This document shows positions 1-7,263 of a DNA stretch of 13,086 nucleotides, in pieces; position 1 is the stretch's first letter, and the number at the start of each line of letters is the position of its first letter. The translations under genes were made by a program, and so were the position numbers. A model generated the notes under the pieces. It was not told the origin of the DNA. It did no database searches and saw only the letters and a program-made list of their open reading frames with translations. The stretch is from an uncultured Cloacibacillus sp. (GTDB lineage Bacteria; Synergistota; Synergistia; Synergistales; Synergistaceae), in the NCBI GenBank assembly GCA_934511335.1, contig CAKSWL010000037.1:1-13086 (forward strand). Direction: 5' to 3'.

Positions 1-710
1 GTCCGGGGATACGCACAACGGTATTTCTCAAGGGCTGTCCTGCGCGCTGCCTCTGGTGCTGCAGTCCTCAGTCGCAGAGTTTTGAGATCGAGCGTTCCGC
101 CGACGGTAAAAAAATCTTCGGCCGCGACGTGACGGCGGCCGAGCTTTTTGCGGAGGTCCGCCGTGACGCGCCTTTTTGGCGGCGCTCTGGCGGCGGCGTC
201 ACGCTTTCTGGCGGCGAGGTGATGGCCCAGCCCGATTTTGCCAGGGAGTTTTTTGATATCTGCCGCGCGCATAACGTGCATACGGCGATCGAGAGCTGTC
301 TCTTCGCCTCATATGAGACGGTAATGCGCGTTGCGGAGCTGGTCGATTTTATCCAGTTCGACCTAAAGGCGATGGATACGGAACTGCATAAGCGGCTGAC
401 CGCGAGAGGCAACGAAAATATCCTTGAAAACGCCGCTGGGCTGCTGCGTGGGAAGAAGCCGCTTCTGGTGCGCCTGCCGCTGATCCCCGGCCTCAACGAT
501 TCGGAGGATAATCTGCGTGCGACGGGTTCGTTTCTTGAGCGCGAGCGCGAGGGAGCGGCGCTGGAGATACTGAAGTACCACCGGATGGGCGTCTGTCACT
601 ACGAGGAGCTGGGACGGAGCTATCCGCTGCCGGACGTCGCGCCGCCGACGGACGGCGAATATGCGAGGGCGAAGGAAATTTTAAGCAGTTATAAAATCAG
701 GGTTTTATAA
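1..710 (+). CDS. Glycyl radical enzyme activating enzyme (radical SAM), AE1, 5'-truncated
   Basis: Radical SAM activase that would install the glycyl radical on a partner enzyme, most likely GRE1 just downstream. The frame is open from base 3, where it reads PGIRTTVFLKG, the end of the family's DGPGIRT motif. The SAM-cluster motif CPARCLWC (Cx3Cx2C) is encoded at 36-59, followed by SGGGVTLSGGE (SAM-binding GGE at 213-218), DLKAMD and a LPLIPGLND strand. About 20-25 N-terminal residues lie outside the window; 235 are visible, so the full protein should be near 255-260 aa, like pyruvate formate-lyase activase. Only about 20 residues separate the Cys motif from the GRDVTAAEL helix, so the ferredoxin-like two-cluster insert found in AE2 and in many dehydratase activases is absent. 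The residue after the third Cys is another Cys (WCC), where Ser or His is usual. The stop is 20 nt before GRE1. The family call is firm; the partner is inferred from adjacency. Confidence 0.93.
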   Translation, partial: PGIRTTVFLKGCPARCLWCCSPQSQSFEIERSADGKKIFGRDVTAAELFAEVRRDAPFWRRSGGGVTLSGGEVMAQPDFAREFFDICRAHNVHTAIESCLFASYETVMRVAELVDFIQFDLKAMDTELHKRLTARGNENILENAAGLLRGKKPLLVRLPLIPGLNDSEDNLRATGSFLEREREGAALEILKYHRMGVCHYEELGRSYPLPDVAPPTDGEYARAKEILSSYKIRVL

Positions 711-730
711 AAAATGGAGGATGGATTACG

Positions 731-3103
731 ATGCCCAGAGAAGGGACCTTAAAGCGGATTACGGGAATGAAGGAGCGCATGATCACAAATTGCCCCACGG
801 AGCTTCTGCCGGAGCGGGCGCTGCTTGTCACCGAGGCTTATAAGCTTTATGCCTCGGAGCCGCCTGTCCTTAAGCGGGCTTACGCGCTGCGGCATATTCT
901 GGAAAATATGACGCTGTTTATCGACGAAGGAGAGCTCTTTGTCGGACATAACTCCCCGAAGCCGCGTTCGCCGATCGCCTGTCCCGAGCTTGGCGCGCGT
1001 TGGATCCTCGCCGATCTTGATAATTTTGCCACGCGTCCCGCCGACGCGATCGGCGTTACGGAGGAGAATAAGCGTATCCTGCGCGAGTGCCTCAATGGCT
1101 GGCAGGACGCGTCGCTCGACTCCGTTACCGCCTCTCTTGTGCCCGAGGAGACGAAGGAGGCGATGGCCGAGGCGATGATCACCGTCGGTGCGCAGGGAAC
1201 GGCGCACGGCAATATCGCGGTCAATAATAAGAAGCTGCTTGAAAAGGGGCTGCGCGGCATAGTCCGTGAGATAGAGGCGAAGCTGGCCTCCTTTAAGCCG
1301 CAGTGCGCCGCCGACGGCAATAAGGTCGCCTTTTGGCGCGCGGCTAAGATTTCCTGCGAGGCGGTGATCTCCTTTGCCCATCGTTATTCCGGCGAAGCTT
1401 TGAGACAGGCCGCGGAGTGCGCGGACCCTGTGCGGCGGGAGGAGCTTCATGAGATCGCGGCGACGCTGAAAAGGGTGCCGGAGTTCCCCGCCTCAAACTT
1501 CCGTGAGGCTCTGCAGTCCGTCTGGCTGATCTATGTGGTCACTCAGATCGAGGCCGATCCGCACGCGATGCTGCTGGGGCGTTTTGACCAGTATATGTAT
1601 CCCTATTACAAAAAAGACGTCGAGGAGGGGCGGCTCACCGAAGAAGAGGCCGTCGGGCTGCTGGCCCAGATATGGATAAAGTGTACGGCGATCATCAAGC
1701 TGATGGACTCCGTCACGACGAGGACGTTCGCGGGATTCCCGCTCTTCCAGAATATCACGCTGGGCGGACAGGGGGCGCGCGGAGAAGACGTCTGCAACGA
1801 ACTGACGGGGCTGATCATGGAGGCCGCGGCGGTGGCGCGCGTGCCGCAGCCTTCACTTTCCTTCCGCTACCACAACAAGGTCGACCCCGACGCGCTGCTG
1901 AAGGCCTGCGAGACGATCAAGCTCGGCCTCGGTTATCCTGCGATCATGAACGATAACTGTATTATCCCGAAGCATCTGATCCGCGGCGCGACGCTCGAGG
2001 AGGCGCGCGGCTACTGCATGAACTGTGTGGAATCCGATATCGAAGGCGCCTGCGACTCGCGTTCCAACGGCGGCTATGTCAACCTGCCGAAGGCCTTGCT
2101 GCTGGCGCTGAACGACGGGGCGGATCCCGTTACCGGGAAGCAGACGGGGCCGCATACGGGAAAGCTTGCCGATTTTAAGCGGTTTGACGAGCTGATGGGG
2201 GCCTTTGAGGCTCAGGTCGCCTATTTTGTTAAGCTCATTGTCCGCGCTTATGACCTGATAGACGGGGCTCACGCTGTGCATGCGCCGGAGCCCTTCACCT
2301 CGGCGCTGCTTGACGACTGCATCGACACGGGGCTCACGCGGCAGGAGGGCGGCGTGCTCTATAACTTCTCCGGTATCTTCGGGGTCGGCCTCGCTTCGGC
2401 CTCCGACGCGATGGCCGCGGTCAAAAAGGTCGTCTTTGACGACCGGAGCGCCTCGCCCGCAGAGCTGCTCGCGGCTCTTAAAAATGACTTTGCCGGCTCA
2501 GGAGGGCTGAAAGAGCTCTGCGCCGCCGCGCCGAAATTTGGCAACGACGACGATTACGTCGACCTTCTGGCGCGCGACATCTCGCATATCTTCTGCAAAG
2601 AGGTGGTGCAGTATCCCTGTATGCGCGGCGGTTTCTACATCCCCGAGCTGCATTCGGTCTCTACTCATGTCTACTTCGGCGAGCTGACGGGAGCCACTCC
2701 CGACGGACGAGGCGCGGCGACCCCCTTTTCAGATGGCGCCTCTCCGGTCGGCGGGCGCGACCGCAGCGGGCCTACCGCGGCTGTCCGCTCGATGAGCAAG
2801 ATCGACCACATGGAGGTATTGCAGGGCGTGCTTTACAATCAGAAATTTTCGCCCTCCGTGCTTTCCGCGCCCAATTCGGCGGCTCTGCTTGCCGACTATG
2901 TCCGCGCCTGGTGCGATCTCGGCGGCCACCATATACAGTTCAACATCGTTTCATCGGATGATTTAAAGGAGGCACAGCGCCGCCCCGACGATTACCGCGA
3001 CCTCATCGTCCGCGTCGCGGGATACAGCGCCTACTTTGCGGAGTTAAACAACAATACGCAGAACGAGATAATCGCGCGTACAGAATATGAAGAAATGTGC
3101 TGA
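731..3103 (+). CDS. Glycyl radical enzyme GRE1, dehydratase/lyase-like, substrate unknown
   Basis: A 790-aa cytoplasmic glycyl radical enzyme of the pyruvate formate-lyase superfamily. The PFL-like barrel covers roughly residues 10-640, with landmarks ENMTLFIDEGELFVGHN near the N-terminus and GRFDQYMYPYY at 283-293. The thiyl-radical site is YCMNCVESD, with Cys432 and the neighbouring acid Glu434. The glycyl loop RVAGYSAYF puts the radical Gly at 764, 26 residues from the C-terminus, the usual place. The Cys-Val-Glu triad is typical of eliminases and decarboxylases (glycerol/propanediol dehydratase, CutC, hydroxyproline dehydratase), not of PFL, which has two adjacent Cys. The C-terminal GGHHIQFN and the DDCI...EGGVLYNFSG region also look dehydratase-like. 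Asn precedes the catalytic Cys, where characterised members usually have Gly. Start chosen at ATG 731 behind GGAGG (716-720). Length is normal. Codon use favours AAG/GAG, as in pnp and thrS. The specific reaction cannot be named. Confidence 0.95.
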   Translation: MPREGTLKRITGMKERMITNCPTELLPERALLVTEAYKLYASEPPVLKRAYALRHILENMTLFIDEGELFVGHNSPKPRSPIACPELGARWILADLDNFATRPADAIGVTEENKRILRECLNGWQDASLDSVTASLVPEETKEAMAEAMITVGAQGTAHGNIAVNNKKLLEKGLRGIVREIEAKLASFKPQCAADGNKVAFWRAAKISCEAVISFAHRYSGEALRQAAECADPVRREELHEIAATLKRVPEFPASNFREALQSVWLIYVVTQIEADPHAMLLGRFDQYMYPYYKKDVEEGRLTEEEAVGLLAQIWIKCTAIIKLMDSVTTRTFAGFPLFQNITLGGQGARGEDVCNELTGLIMEAAAVARVPQPSLSFRYHNKVDPDALLKACETIKLGLGYPAIMNDNCIIPKHLIRGATLEEARGYCMNCVESDIEGACDSRSNGGYVNLPKALLLALNDGADPVTGKQTGPHTGKLADFKRFDELMGAFEAQVAYFVKLIVRAYDLIDGAHAVHAPEPFTSALLDDCIDTGLTRQEGGVLYNFSGIFGVGLASASDAMAAVKKVVFDDRSASPAELLAALKNDFAGSGGLKELCAAAPKFGNDDDYVDLLARDISHIFCKEVVQYPCMRGGFYIPELHSVSTHVYFGELTGATPDGRGAATPFSDGASPVGGRDRSGPTAAVRSMSKIDHMEVLQGVLYNQKFSPSVLSAPNSAALLADYVRAWCDLGGHHIQFNIVSSDDLKEAQRRPDDYRDLIVRVAGYSAYFAELNNNTQNEIIARTEYEEMC

Positions 3104-3116
3104 AGGAGGAGTCCCA

Positions 3117-5510
3117 ATGGAAAAGCGACCGCAGTACCTAGAACGAATCGAGAGATTAAAAGAGAAAGTCTTTGAGACATATCCTGAAATAGACCTTGAA
3201 GACGCGAAGCTGCTGACCCAGAGCTTCCTGGAGACCCAGGGAGAGGCGCTGGTGACGCGCAAGGCCAAGGCCTTTCTGAAACAGTGCCGTGAGAAAAGCA
3301 TAAAAATTTGGGACGATGAACTCATCGTCGGCAACGCGGGCAGCAAAATCCGCGGCGGCATCCTCTCCGCCGACGTCTGCTGGTCCGTCCTCGATCGCGA
3401 GCTGGACACCATCAACACCCGCAAATACGACAAATTCCACCTTCGCCCCGAAGACCGCAAAGACTTCGAAGAGATCATCCGCCCTTACTGGAAAGGGCGC
3501 TCAAACTACGAAGAGTGGCTCGCGCGCATCCCCGCCGACGTCGCCGCCCTGCGCGACAACGGCGCCCTTTACATCGACAAAAAAGCCGTACGCGGCTGGG
3601 GAGAGGTCACCGCGGGCTACGAATGGTTCATCAAAAACGGCGTCGCAGGCCTGCGCGAAAAAATATGCGGGCGCAAAGCGAAACTTGACGCCACCCTGCC
3701 GGGCGACTACGAAAAAGAAGTCTACCTCGACGCCCTCCTCATCGTCTGCGAAGGGATGGAGACCCTGGCCGAACGCTATGCGGCGGAAGCCGAACGCTTA
3801 GCCGGCGAAGAAAAATCACCGCGCCGCAAAGCGGAACTTCTGGAAATCGCGCAAACCTGCCGCCGCGTGCCGGCCTATCCGGCGCGCACCTTCCGTGAAG
3901 CCATGCAGTCCTTCTACTTCTACCAGATCTGCATCTTCATGGAACAAAACGCCGCCGCCTACAACCCAGGCCGCATGGATCAATACCTCTATCCCTACTA
4001 CAAAGCCGACCTCGAAGCGGGACGCCTCACCCCCGAAGAGGCCCAGGAACTCTTTGACTGTCTCTGGGTCAAATTCTCCGAACCCTGCCTCTTCCAGGAC
4101 GAAAAATCCGCCGAATACTCCTCCGGCTACCCTATGTTCCAAAACCTCTGCGCCGGCGGCGTCGACGTAATGGGACGCGACGCAGTAAACGACCTCTCGT
4201 ACATGATCATCCAGGCCACCATGGACACTAAACTCTACCAGCCGTCCCTGTCAGTACGCTACAACATGGCCAAAAACCCCAACGCCTTCCTGCGCAAAAT
4301 CGTCGAACTCATGGTGATGGGCACCGGCTTCCCCGCCTTCCACAACGACGAAGTCGGTATCCGCATGCTCATGAACAAAGGCATCCCCCTGCGCGAAGCG
4401 CTCGACTGGAACCCGGGCGGCTGCGTCGAAACCAACCTTGCCGGCAAACTGCGCGCCTACTCCGCCCTGGCCGACATCAACTTAGGCAGCGTCATGGAAT
4501 TCGTCCTCCTAAACGGCAAATGCCGCAAGACGGGAAAGCCGGCAGGCGCCCAGACCGGCGACCCGAGGACCTTCGCCTCCTTCGACGACTTCCTCTCCGC
4601 CGTCAAAAACCAGCTTCACTACGTAATCAAAGTCGTCGTCAAAGCCAGCCACATCATCGACGACATCTGCCTTAACCGCCCCGTGCCCGCCCTCTCCATA
4701 AGCTTTGAAGAATGCATAGAAAACGCCAAAGACTACGCCTGGGGCGGCGCCAAATACAACACCGGCAACGGCATAATCTGCATCGGCGTCTCCGACCTCA
4801 TCAACAGCGTCGCCGCCGTCAAACACCTAGTCTACGACACCGAAAGCATCACCATGGAGCAGCTCCTCGATGCCTTAGCCTCCGACTTTGAAGATGCTCC
4901 CGAGATCCTCAAAGCCTGCCAGGAGGCCCCCAAATACGGCAACGACGACCCCTATGTAGATGGACTGGCCGCGGAACTCTTCGCCTACATCGCCGACGAA
5001 ATAGAGAGCTACCGCAGCAAATTCGGCGTTATGACCCCCGGCATCCTTCCCGTCTCCGGCAACACCCCCTTCGGCAAAGAAGTGGGAGCCCTGCCCTCGG
5101 GGAGAAAAGCGGGCAAACCTTTGGCAGACGGCGTCAGCCCCAATGGCGGTACCGACACCAACGGTCCCACCGCCGTCCTCAAATCCGTCGCCAACATCCC
5201 CCACGACAGATTCGTTCAGGGTACGCTCCTCAACATGAAACTCGACCCGCAGATGGCGGGCAGCGAAAACGGCATCCGCCAGATCATGGCGCTCCTTAAA
5301 AGCCTCTGCTCCCTCGGCGTCTACCACGTACAATTCAACGTCGTAGACCAGCAAAAACTGCTGGAGGCTCAGGCACGCCCTGAAGAATACCGCAACCTCC
5401 TCGTCCGTGTCGCGGGCTACACCGCCTTCTTCGTCGAACTCGGCAAAGAAGTCCAGGACGACATCATCGCGCGCACCGTACAGAGCGGCGCCTGCGCCGC
5501 CTGCGGTTAA
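3117..5510 (+). CDS. Glycyl radical enzyme GRE2, divergent dehydratase/decarboxylase-like
   Basis: A second, clearly different glycyl radical enzyme of 797 aa. Landmarks are WDDELIVGN near residue 80, PYWKGRS, GRMDQYLYPYY at 285-295, the thiyl site WNPGGCVETNLAGK with Cys436 and Glu438, and the glycyl loop RVAGYTAFF with Gly767. The ATG at 3117 has AGGAGG (3104-3109) 7 nt upstream; an in-frame ATG at 3087 overlaps GRE1 and is rejected. The gap to GRE1 is 13 nt. From memory, CVETxxxGK and the CIENAKDY segment resemble trans-4-hydroxyproline dehydratase (HypD). The N-terminal half (PYWKGRS block, YHVQFNVV near the end) is more like arylacetate decarboxylases or isethionate lyase. No decarboxylase small subunit is present. 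The C-terminus extends past the glycyl domain into an odd GACAACG with a CxxC pair (Cys793, Cys796). From about 3270 on, lysine is almost always AAA, unlike GRE1. Confidence 0.95.
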   Translation: MEKRPQYLERIERLKEKVFETYPEIDLEDAKLLTQSFLETQGEALVTRKAKAFLKQCREKSIKIWDDELIVGNAGSKIRGGILSADVCWSVLDRELDTINTRKYDKFHLRPEDRKDFEEIIRPYWKGRSNYEEWLARIPADVAALRDNGALYIDKKAVRGWGEVTAGYEWFIKNGVAGLREKICGRKAKLDATLPGDYEKEVYLDALLIVCEGMETLAERYAAEAERLAGEEKSPRRKAELLEIAQTCRRVPAYPARTFREAMQSFYFYQICIFMEQNAAAYNPGRMDQYLYPYYKADLEAGRLTPEEAQELFDCLWVKFSEPCLFQDEKSAEYSSGYPMFQNLCAGGVDVMGRDAVNDLSYMIIQATMDTKLYQPSLSVRYNMAKNPNAFLRKIVELMVMGTGFPAFHNDEVGIRMLMNKGIPLREALDWNPGGCVETNLAGKLRAYSALADINLGSVMEFVLLNGKCRKTGKPAGAQTGDPRTFASFDDFLSAVKNQLHYVIKVVVKASHIIDDICLNRPVPALSISFEECIENAKDYAWGGAKYNTGNGIICIGVSDLINSVAAVKHLVYDTESITMEQLLDALASDFEDAPEILKACQEAPKYGNDDPYVDGLAAELFAYIADEIESYRSKFGVMTPGILPVSGNTPFGKEVGALPSGRKAGKPLADGVSPNGGTDTNGPTAVLKSVANIPHDRFVQGTLLNMKLDPQMAGSENGIRQIMALLKSLCSLGVYHVQFNVVDQQKLLEAQARPEEYRNLLVRVAGYTAFFVELGKEVQDDIIARTVQSGACAACG

Positions 5511-5514
5511 AGCC

Positions 5515-6450
5515 ATGAACGGCAGCGCGGCGGGCATAGTCCTGCGACTCGAAAAAAGCTCCATCTACGACGGAGAGGGACTGCGCACAGTCCTCTTCCT
5601 CAAAGGCTGTCCGCTGCGCTGCCTCTGGTGCTCCACGCCGGAATCGCAGCGTCCCGCGCCCGAACGGGGGCTCTCGCGCGAAAAATGTCTCTTATGCGGG
5701 CGCTGCGTCAAAGCCTGCCCCCATCAGGCGCTTGTCATGACGGAAGACAAAATCATCCACGACCGGGAGAAATGCGTCGGCTGCTTCCAATGCGCCGCCG
5801 TCTGTCCGGCCTCAGCCATAATGACTTACGGGCAAAAAATGACGGCGGAGGAAGCCGTTAAAGAAATCGCCAAAGACGAAATCTTCTACTTTCACTCCGG
5901 CGGCGGCCTCACCGTCAGCGGCGGGGAGCCGCTCGACCAGAGCGGCTTTGTCCGTGAGATCCTTGAGGGCTGCTGTGAACGAGGCATCGACTGCGCGCTG
6001 GAAAGCAGCTTCTACGCGCCGTGGGCAACGATAGAGCCGCTGCTGCCCTACATCAGCCTGCTCCACGTGGATATAAAACATCCCGACGCCAAAAGACACC
6101 GGCAGCTCACCGGCGTGGACAACGGGCCGATCCTTGAGAACATCCGCCGTGCGGACGCATCAGGCTGCGGCTTTGACATCGTCGTGCGCACGCCGCTCAT
6201 CCCAGGAATCAACGACGGAGAAGAAGATCTGCTGAAACTGGCGGAAATAGTGAAAGGGCTGAAAAAGCTGCGTTTCATGGAGTTCCTCGCCTACCACCGC
6301 CTCGGCACCGAGACCTACAAAAGGCTGGAGCGTGAATATGCCCTGCGGGAGATCGCGGCGCCGGACGAGAGCTACATGCGCAGCAGGGCCGCCATATTCA
6401 AAGCGGCCGCGCGCGTGCCCGTAAAGATAAACGGGGTCGAGCTCGCTTAA
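5515..6450 (+). CDS. Glycyl radical enzyme activating enzyme (radical SAM) with two ferredoxin clusters, AE2
   Basis: A 311-aa radical SAM activase, presumably for GRE2, which it follows after only 4 nt. It cleaves S-adenosylmethionine reductively and abstracts H from the enzyme's glycine. Order of motifs: DGEGLRTVLFLKG, then CPLRCLWC (Cys32, Cys36, Cys39) for the SAM cluster; two ferredoxin-type motifs CLLCGRCVKAC (58-68) and CVGCFQCAAVC (87-97), each for a [4Fe-4S] cluster; then SGGGLTVSGGEP (128-139), DIKHPD and TPLIPGIND. This is the long architecture of activases serving dehydratases and decarboxylases. The chosen ATG 5515 lacks a clear Shine-Dalgarno, which fits translational coupling to the GRE2 stop; a longer in-frame version from 5407 would overlap GRE2 and encodes nothing family-like. 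Codon use (AAA, C-ending codons) starts like GRE2 and drifts towards G-ending codons in the last third. Confidence 0.95.
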   Translation: MNGSAAGIVLRLEKSSIYDGEGLRTVLFLKGCPLRCLWCSTPESQRPAPERGLSREKCLLCGRCVKACPHQALVMTEDKIIHDREKCVGCFQCAAVCPASAIMTYGQKMTAEEAVKEIAKDEIFYFHSGGGLTVSGGEPLDQSGFVREILEGCCERGIDCALESSFYAPWATIEPLLPYISLLHVDIKHPDAKRHRQLTGVDNGPILENIRRADASGCGFDIVVRTPLIPGINDGEEDLLKLAEIVKGLKKLRFMEFLAYHRLGTETYKRLEREYALREIAAPDESYMRSRAAIFKAAARVPVKINGVELA

Positions 6451-6501
6451 AGGCGCTTTTTCAAAAAAGTAAGCCTTGACAAGAAAAAGGCGGTGTTGTG
6501 A

Positions 6502-6649
6502 ATGCTGAGATTCAAGAACGTGATCGACACTATCGACGGCCACACGGCAGGTGAACCGGTAAGGCTTGTGATATCCATCCGGGCTGCCGCCGCTAAAAGG
6601 TAACAGCATGGCGGCATGTCTGCGTTTGCGGGAAGGTTTTTTCCCCTAA
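6502..6649 (+). pseudogene. Proline racemase / hydroxyproline epimerase family, 5' remnant with frameshift
   Basis: The ATG at 6502 opens a frame reading MLRFKNVIDTIDGHTAGEP then VRLVIS. This is the N-terminal signature of the proline racemase family (D-x-H-T-x-G-E-P-x-R), which includes proline racemase, 4-hydroxyproline 2-epimerase and trans-3-hydroxyproline dehydratase. At 6573-6580 the sequence is ATCC twice in tandem. Removing one copy (6577-6580) joins VIS to GLPPLKGNSMAA, the next conserved stretch of the family. With both copies the frame shifts and stops at 6601-6603; the downstream frame itself stops at 6647-6649. Nothing recognisable of the remaining roughly 290 codons follows, so there was also a large 3' deletion or replacement. 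It begins 51 nt after AE2, so the intact gene probably belonged to the same operon. Family call from motif; exact specificity unknown. Confidence 0.8.
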
Positions 6650-6762
6650 AGCGCCCAAAAGAAAAAGCAGAAAAGAAACGCCCGCGAAAAATGCGGCAGC
6701 GACGCTTCCTGCGTCGACACTCTCGTTTCTGTACCGCCGCGCGGCGTCTTTTTCATAAACGC

Positions 6763-6792
6763 TTGCCATCGGGGCTGCTTTTCTGGTAATAT
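6763..6792 (+). promoter_or_regulatory. Promoter of rpsO
   Basis: TTGCCA at 6763-6768 and TAATAT at 6787-6792, separated by 18 nt. This is the best sigma-70-type match between AE2 and rpsO and would give a leader of about 80 nt. The 110 bases before it (6650-6762) hold no recognisable gene, only a small inverted repeat (cgacgc-ttcct-gcgtcg, 6700-6716). Confidence 0.5.
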
Positions 6793-6812
6793 ACATATGC
6801 CCTCTACACGGA

Positions 6813-6834
6813 CAGGCGTCTTTACACCTGCCTG
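6813..6834 (+). promoter_or_regulatory. Hairpin in rpsO leader, candidate S15 autoregulatory element
   Basis: CAGGC (6813-6817) can pair with GCCTG (6830-6834) around a 12-nt loop in the rpsO 5' leader. It is followed by a purine-rich run that reaches the Shine-Dalgarno. Ribosomal protein S15 represses its own mRNA through leader structures in several bacterial groups, and these structures differ between lineages. Location and size fit, but the fold does not match a published class that I can confirm. Confidence 0.25.
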
Positions 6835-6880
6835 AGTTGAGGGAAATCGAGCGGAATAGGCTCAGAATGGAGTGATAGAA

Positions 6881-7147
6881 ATGATCGATAAGGATAAGAA
6901 ACAGTCGATAATCGAAGAGTACAAGACACATGAGGCGGACACCGGCTCCACGGAGGTGCAGGTGGCGGTGCTCACCGCGCGTATCCGCGAGCTCACCGAG
7001 CACATGAGAGAGCACAAGAAGGACTTTCACAGCCGGCGCGGCCTTCTCATTATGGTCGGAAAGCGCCGCAAGCTTCTTCAGTACCTCAAGAGGAAGGACT
7101 TCACGCGCTACCAGACGCTGATTCAGCGCCTGGGACTGCGTCACTAA
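6881..7147 (+). CDS. rpsO: 30S ribosomal protein S15
   Basis: An 88-aa protein, normal for S15, a primary binder of the 16S rRNA central domain that also contacts 23S rRNA in the subunit bridge. Family blocks are visible: [16 protein letters not shown], the [12 protein letters not shown] block, and the C-terminal RKRxLLQYLK-type run ending in [12 protein letters not shown]. The start is ATG 6881 with GGAG 8 nt upstream (6869-6872); a GTG at 6872 is in frame but overlaps that Shine-Dalgarno and adds only three residues. It has its own promoter and leader. It is followed by an intrinsic terminator and then pnp, the rpsO-pnp order seen in very many bacteria. Confidence 0.98.
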   Translation: MIDKDKKQSIIEEYKTHEADTGSTEVQVAVLTARIRELTEHMREHKKDFHSRRGLLIMVGKRRKLLQYLKRKDFTRYQTLIQRLGLRH

Positions 7148-7176
7148 TCAAAATCACGGAAAATTTGAAAGATTTG

Positions 7177-7220
7177 AATGGCGAAAGGTATATCCTTTCG
7201 CCATTTTCTATATTTTTGTG
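7177..7220 (+). terminator. Intrinsic terminator between rpsO and pnp
   Basis: A perfect 12-bp stem, AATGGCGAAAGG (7177-7188) with CCTTTCGCCATT (7194-7205), a TATAT loop and a T-rich tail (TTCTATATTTTTG). It would end or attenuate rpsO transcripts. No convincing separate pnp promoter lies between it and pnp, so pnp may depend on read-through, or on a promoter I cannot see. Confidence 0.85.
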
Positions 7221-7263
7221 TTATCCTTACTAATTGTTGAAGATGATTGGCAGGAGGAAGAAT

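Noticed and set aside
731..5510. Assigning either GRE as pyruvate formate-lyase
   Set aside because: Both have a single Cys followed by Val-Glu at the thiyl site, not the adjacent Cys-Cys of PFL, and their activases are paired in dehydratase-style operon order.
4509..5564. Long minus-strand open frames opposite GRE2 and the start of AE2
   Set aside because: They result from the C-rich third codon positions of GRE2; their translations are low-complexity and show no domain.
6451..6481. Inverted repeat AAGGC...GCCTT with inner CTTTTT/AAAAAG after AE2 as a terminator
   Set aside because: The stem is weak and interrupted, and no T-run follows on the + strand.
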